64,000 nt of DNA from an uncultured Mucilaginibacter sp. (GTDB lineage: Bacteria > Bacteroidota > Bacteroidia > Sphingobacteriales > Sphingobacteriaceae). Position 1 is the stretch's first letter. Each line of letters opens with the position of its first letter. The translations under genes and the position numbers were made by a program. Shown one piece after another: positions 62,809-64,000 of this stretch. The notes beneath the pieces are model-generated. The model did not search any database, was not told the DNA's origin, and saw only the letters and a list, made by a program, of their open reading frames with translations. The stretch is from contig CAIPFE010000003.1 in assembly GCA_903864275.1 (NCBI GenBank), forward strand, positions 1-64,000, written 5' to 3'.

Positions 62809-63709
62809 TAAAGGGAGTCGGAAAGTCCGAAAGCCGGAAAGTCCGGAAGATAGTTTGAAGTCGGATTGCGGAATGTCGAATGCGGAATTAGAAAATCCTT
62901 CCGCATTCGACATTCCGCAATCCGAAATAAATAAATCCGAAATCGAACATCCGCAATACGAAATCAAAACCATGGAAGTACACCATCACCCCAATGTAGA
63001 AAAGAAAAATTTTAAAGAATACATGCTCGAAGGCCTGATGATTTTCCTTGCCGTAATGATGGGCTTTTTTGCCGAGAGTTTGCGTGAGCGTATCGACAAT
63101 AATGAAAAAGGACATGAATATGTCCAGTCATTATTGGTTGACCTAAAGGCCGATACCGCTAAAATAAACGACTATTTCGATCATTTTGTTATAAGCAGGG
63201 CGCGGTACAAACTGCTGCTGGATGATTTGGAAAAACCTTTGCGGCATGATACAGCTTACCTGTCAAAATTTTATGATGCAGCCCACTATACTTTAGGCCT
63301 GGCATACGTAAGGTTTACCAACCGCGTTGTGAGCCAGTTAAAAAGCAGTGATAACTTTCGGCTGATAATTAATAATGAAGTTGCCGGTGAAATAACAGAC
63401 TACAGCAATGGTACTGTGGCCTGTGAAAATCAAGAGAAAGTGGTTGAATATTTTACAGAGGATAGCGAAAAATTTGCCCGCCAAATGATCAATATGAAAG
63501 CATACGGATTTTTAGATACCCAACGAGGCATTGATAATACAATTGCCCTGATTAGTACGAACCATAAAGACATAGAACAATATGCCAACGCTATTTATAT
63601 CAAAGCAGCAGTTGAATCGAGTTATTGCCAGTCGGTTAGGGAACAAAAACAACGGGCAATTAAGCTTATAATGCTATTAAAAAAGGAATATAATTTAAAC
63701 GATGAGTGA
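62801..63709 (+). CDS. HHHP-motif membrane protein, array copy 7
   Basis: A 302-residue protein with ATGAATAG overlap with copy 6. The tail (1-57) includes SRKVRKPESPEDSLKSDCGM and FDIPQSEINKSEIEHPQYEIK, the latter from TTCGACATTCCGCAATCCG repeats; it carries a lone Cys. HHHP is at 61-64, followed by NVEKKNFKEYM, and the TM at about 74-91. The domain has VVSQLKSSDNFRLIINNEV (D replaces the usual G). Otherwise like copies 1, 5 and 6. Confidence 0.72.
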   Translation: MNSKGSRKVRKPESPEDSLKSDCGMSNAELENPSAFDIPQSEINKSEIEHPQYEIKTMEVHHHPNVEKKNFKEYMLEGLMIFLAVMMGFFAESLRERIDNNEKGHEYVQSLLVDLKADTAKINDYFDHFVISRARYKLLLDDLEKPLRHDTAYLSKFYDAAHYTLGLAYVRFTNRVVSQLKSSDNFRLIINNEVAGEITDYSNGTVACENQEKVVEYFTEDSEKFARQMINMKAYGFLDTQRGIDNTIALISTNHKDIEQYANAIYIKAAVESSYCQSVREQKQRAIKLIMLLKKEYNLNDE

Positions 63710-64000
63710 GCAGAAGAAAAGGCCGGAAGTCCGAAAGTCGGAAAGTTCGGAAGATAGTCTGACGCCGAAAGTCGAAAGTCCGACGCCGGAAGAAGGCAAC
63801 AATTCCGCTCCCGATAGCTATCGGGATGACATTCCGCAATCCGAAATAAACAAATCCGAGACAGAACTACTCACTACTCACAATTCACCACTCACCACAA
63901 TGGAAGTCCACCACCACCCCGAAGTAGAAAAAAAAGGCTTTAAGGAATATTTACTTGAAGGCCTGATGATATTTATTGCTGTAATGATGGGCTTTTTTGC
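63702..64000 (+). CDS. HHHP-motif membrane protein, array copy 8 (cut by the window end)
   Basis: ATG 63702 overlaps the stop of copy 7 (ATGAGTGA) and the frame stays open to the last base. The visible 99 residues hold an acidic start (MSEQKKRPEV), heptamer-derived RKSESSEDS, the palindrome-encoded APDSYRDD, a CTCACTACTCAC-type stretch, and HHHP at 70-73. After that come EVEKKGFKEYLLEG and the first part of the TM (LMIFIAVMMGFF). It shows that the array continues beyond this window. Confidence 0.72.
   Translation, partial: MSEQKKRPEVRKSESSEDSLTPKVESPTPEEGNNSAPDSYRDDIPQSEINKSETELLTTHNSPLTTMEVHHHPEVEKKGFKEYLLEGLMIFIAVMMGFF
63809..63826. repeat. TCCCGATAGCTATCGGGA palindrome inside array copy 8
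   Basis: A perfect copy, again in the frame that reads PDSYRD. Confidence 0.8.

Noticed and set aside
56930..63115. Open frames of 60-150 codons on the minus strand across the HHHP array
   Set aside because: They read the repeats backward (P-T-S-D-F-R-L cycles) and the antisense of the anchor. The heptamer has no stops on either strand, so long antisense frames are expected by chance.
57082..63800. The regular repeats at each gene start as a CRISPR array
   Set aside because: Units are 7-9 bp, in direct contact and without unique spacers, and they lie inside coding frames; no cas gene is present.
1..64000. tRNA or rRNA genes, prophage or complete insertion sequences
   Set aside because: No cloverleaf, rRNA-like stretch, transposase, integrase or phage structural gene was recognised on either strand by reading; a tRNA scan was not possible.

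Overview
The window looks like a chromosomal segment of a member of the Bacteroidota, most probably of the Sphingobacteriaceae (a Mucilaginibacter- or Pedobacter-like organism). The reasons are the TAnnTTTG-type -7 promoter boxes, the run of large FtsX/MacB permeases that begin NYLKIAWRN, the family types throughout, and the many short intergenic repeats. Genus is an inference. I saw no rRNA, tRNA, prophage, complete insertion sequence or CRISPR array.

Layout. 1-5.2 kb: the end of an unidentified gene, then tyrosine catabolism (hpd, hmgA, a divergent fumarylacetoacetase and a flavin reductase-like protein). 5.3-11.3 kb: a HAD phosphatase, then the threonine operon thrA-thrB-thrC on the minus strand, preceded by a Thr-rich leader peptide and a terminator/antiterminator pair, which makes a complete transcription attenuator. 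11.4-25.5 kb: housekeeping and mixed genes (C-N hydrolase, MazEF-type toxin-antitoxin joined to rsgA, a Cys/Met PLP enzyme, dtd, MazG-like, 2-phosphosulfolactate phosphatase homologue, gcvT, two glycosyltransferases, rnhB, SpoIIE-type phosphatase, OppC-type permease, a flippase-like membrane protein). 25.5-28.3 kb: a 520-bp gap with a sigma-54-like site, a tiny membrane ORF, a secreted protein and an S51 peptidase. 28.3-43.5 kb: six tandem paralogous FtsX-like ABC permeases with no ATPase. 43.7-54 kb: envelope and exported proteins (beta-lactamase-like, alpha/beta hydrolases, two tandem beta-barrel paralogues, two tiny zinc-ribbon proteins, a DUF885 lipoprotein, DinB, a DoxX-like protein).

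54.2-64 kb is the most unusual part. Two tandem TPR proteins with an almost invariant three-helix membrane domain lead, through ATGA stop/start overlaps, into a head-to-tail array of at least eight paralogous single-span membrane proteins. These share an HHHP motif just before the membrane anchor, and the array runs off the window. Each paralogue starts at or within a base or two of the previous stop codon and carries an N-terminal tail of about 50-75 residues. The tails are encoded by the same short repeats that fill intergenic gaps elsewhere: AAGTCGG/AAGTCCG heptamers, the TCCCGATAGCTATCGGGA palindrome and a CTGCAAACTG family. Both gene sets keep the membrane module constant and let the predicted periplasmic domain vary, so I propose them as parts of one undescribed envelope system.

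A second theme is repeat invasion of genes. The starts of thrB and of the phosphosulfolactate phosphatase gene are each bracketed by inverted copies of a CCCCCTTTAGGGGG element, and the downstream copy is translated in frame. Many other gaps hold inverted repeats with arms of about 17-25 bp, each from a different sequence family.
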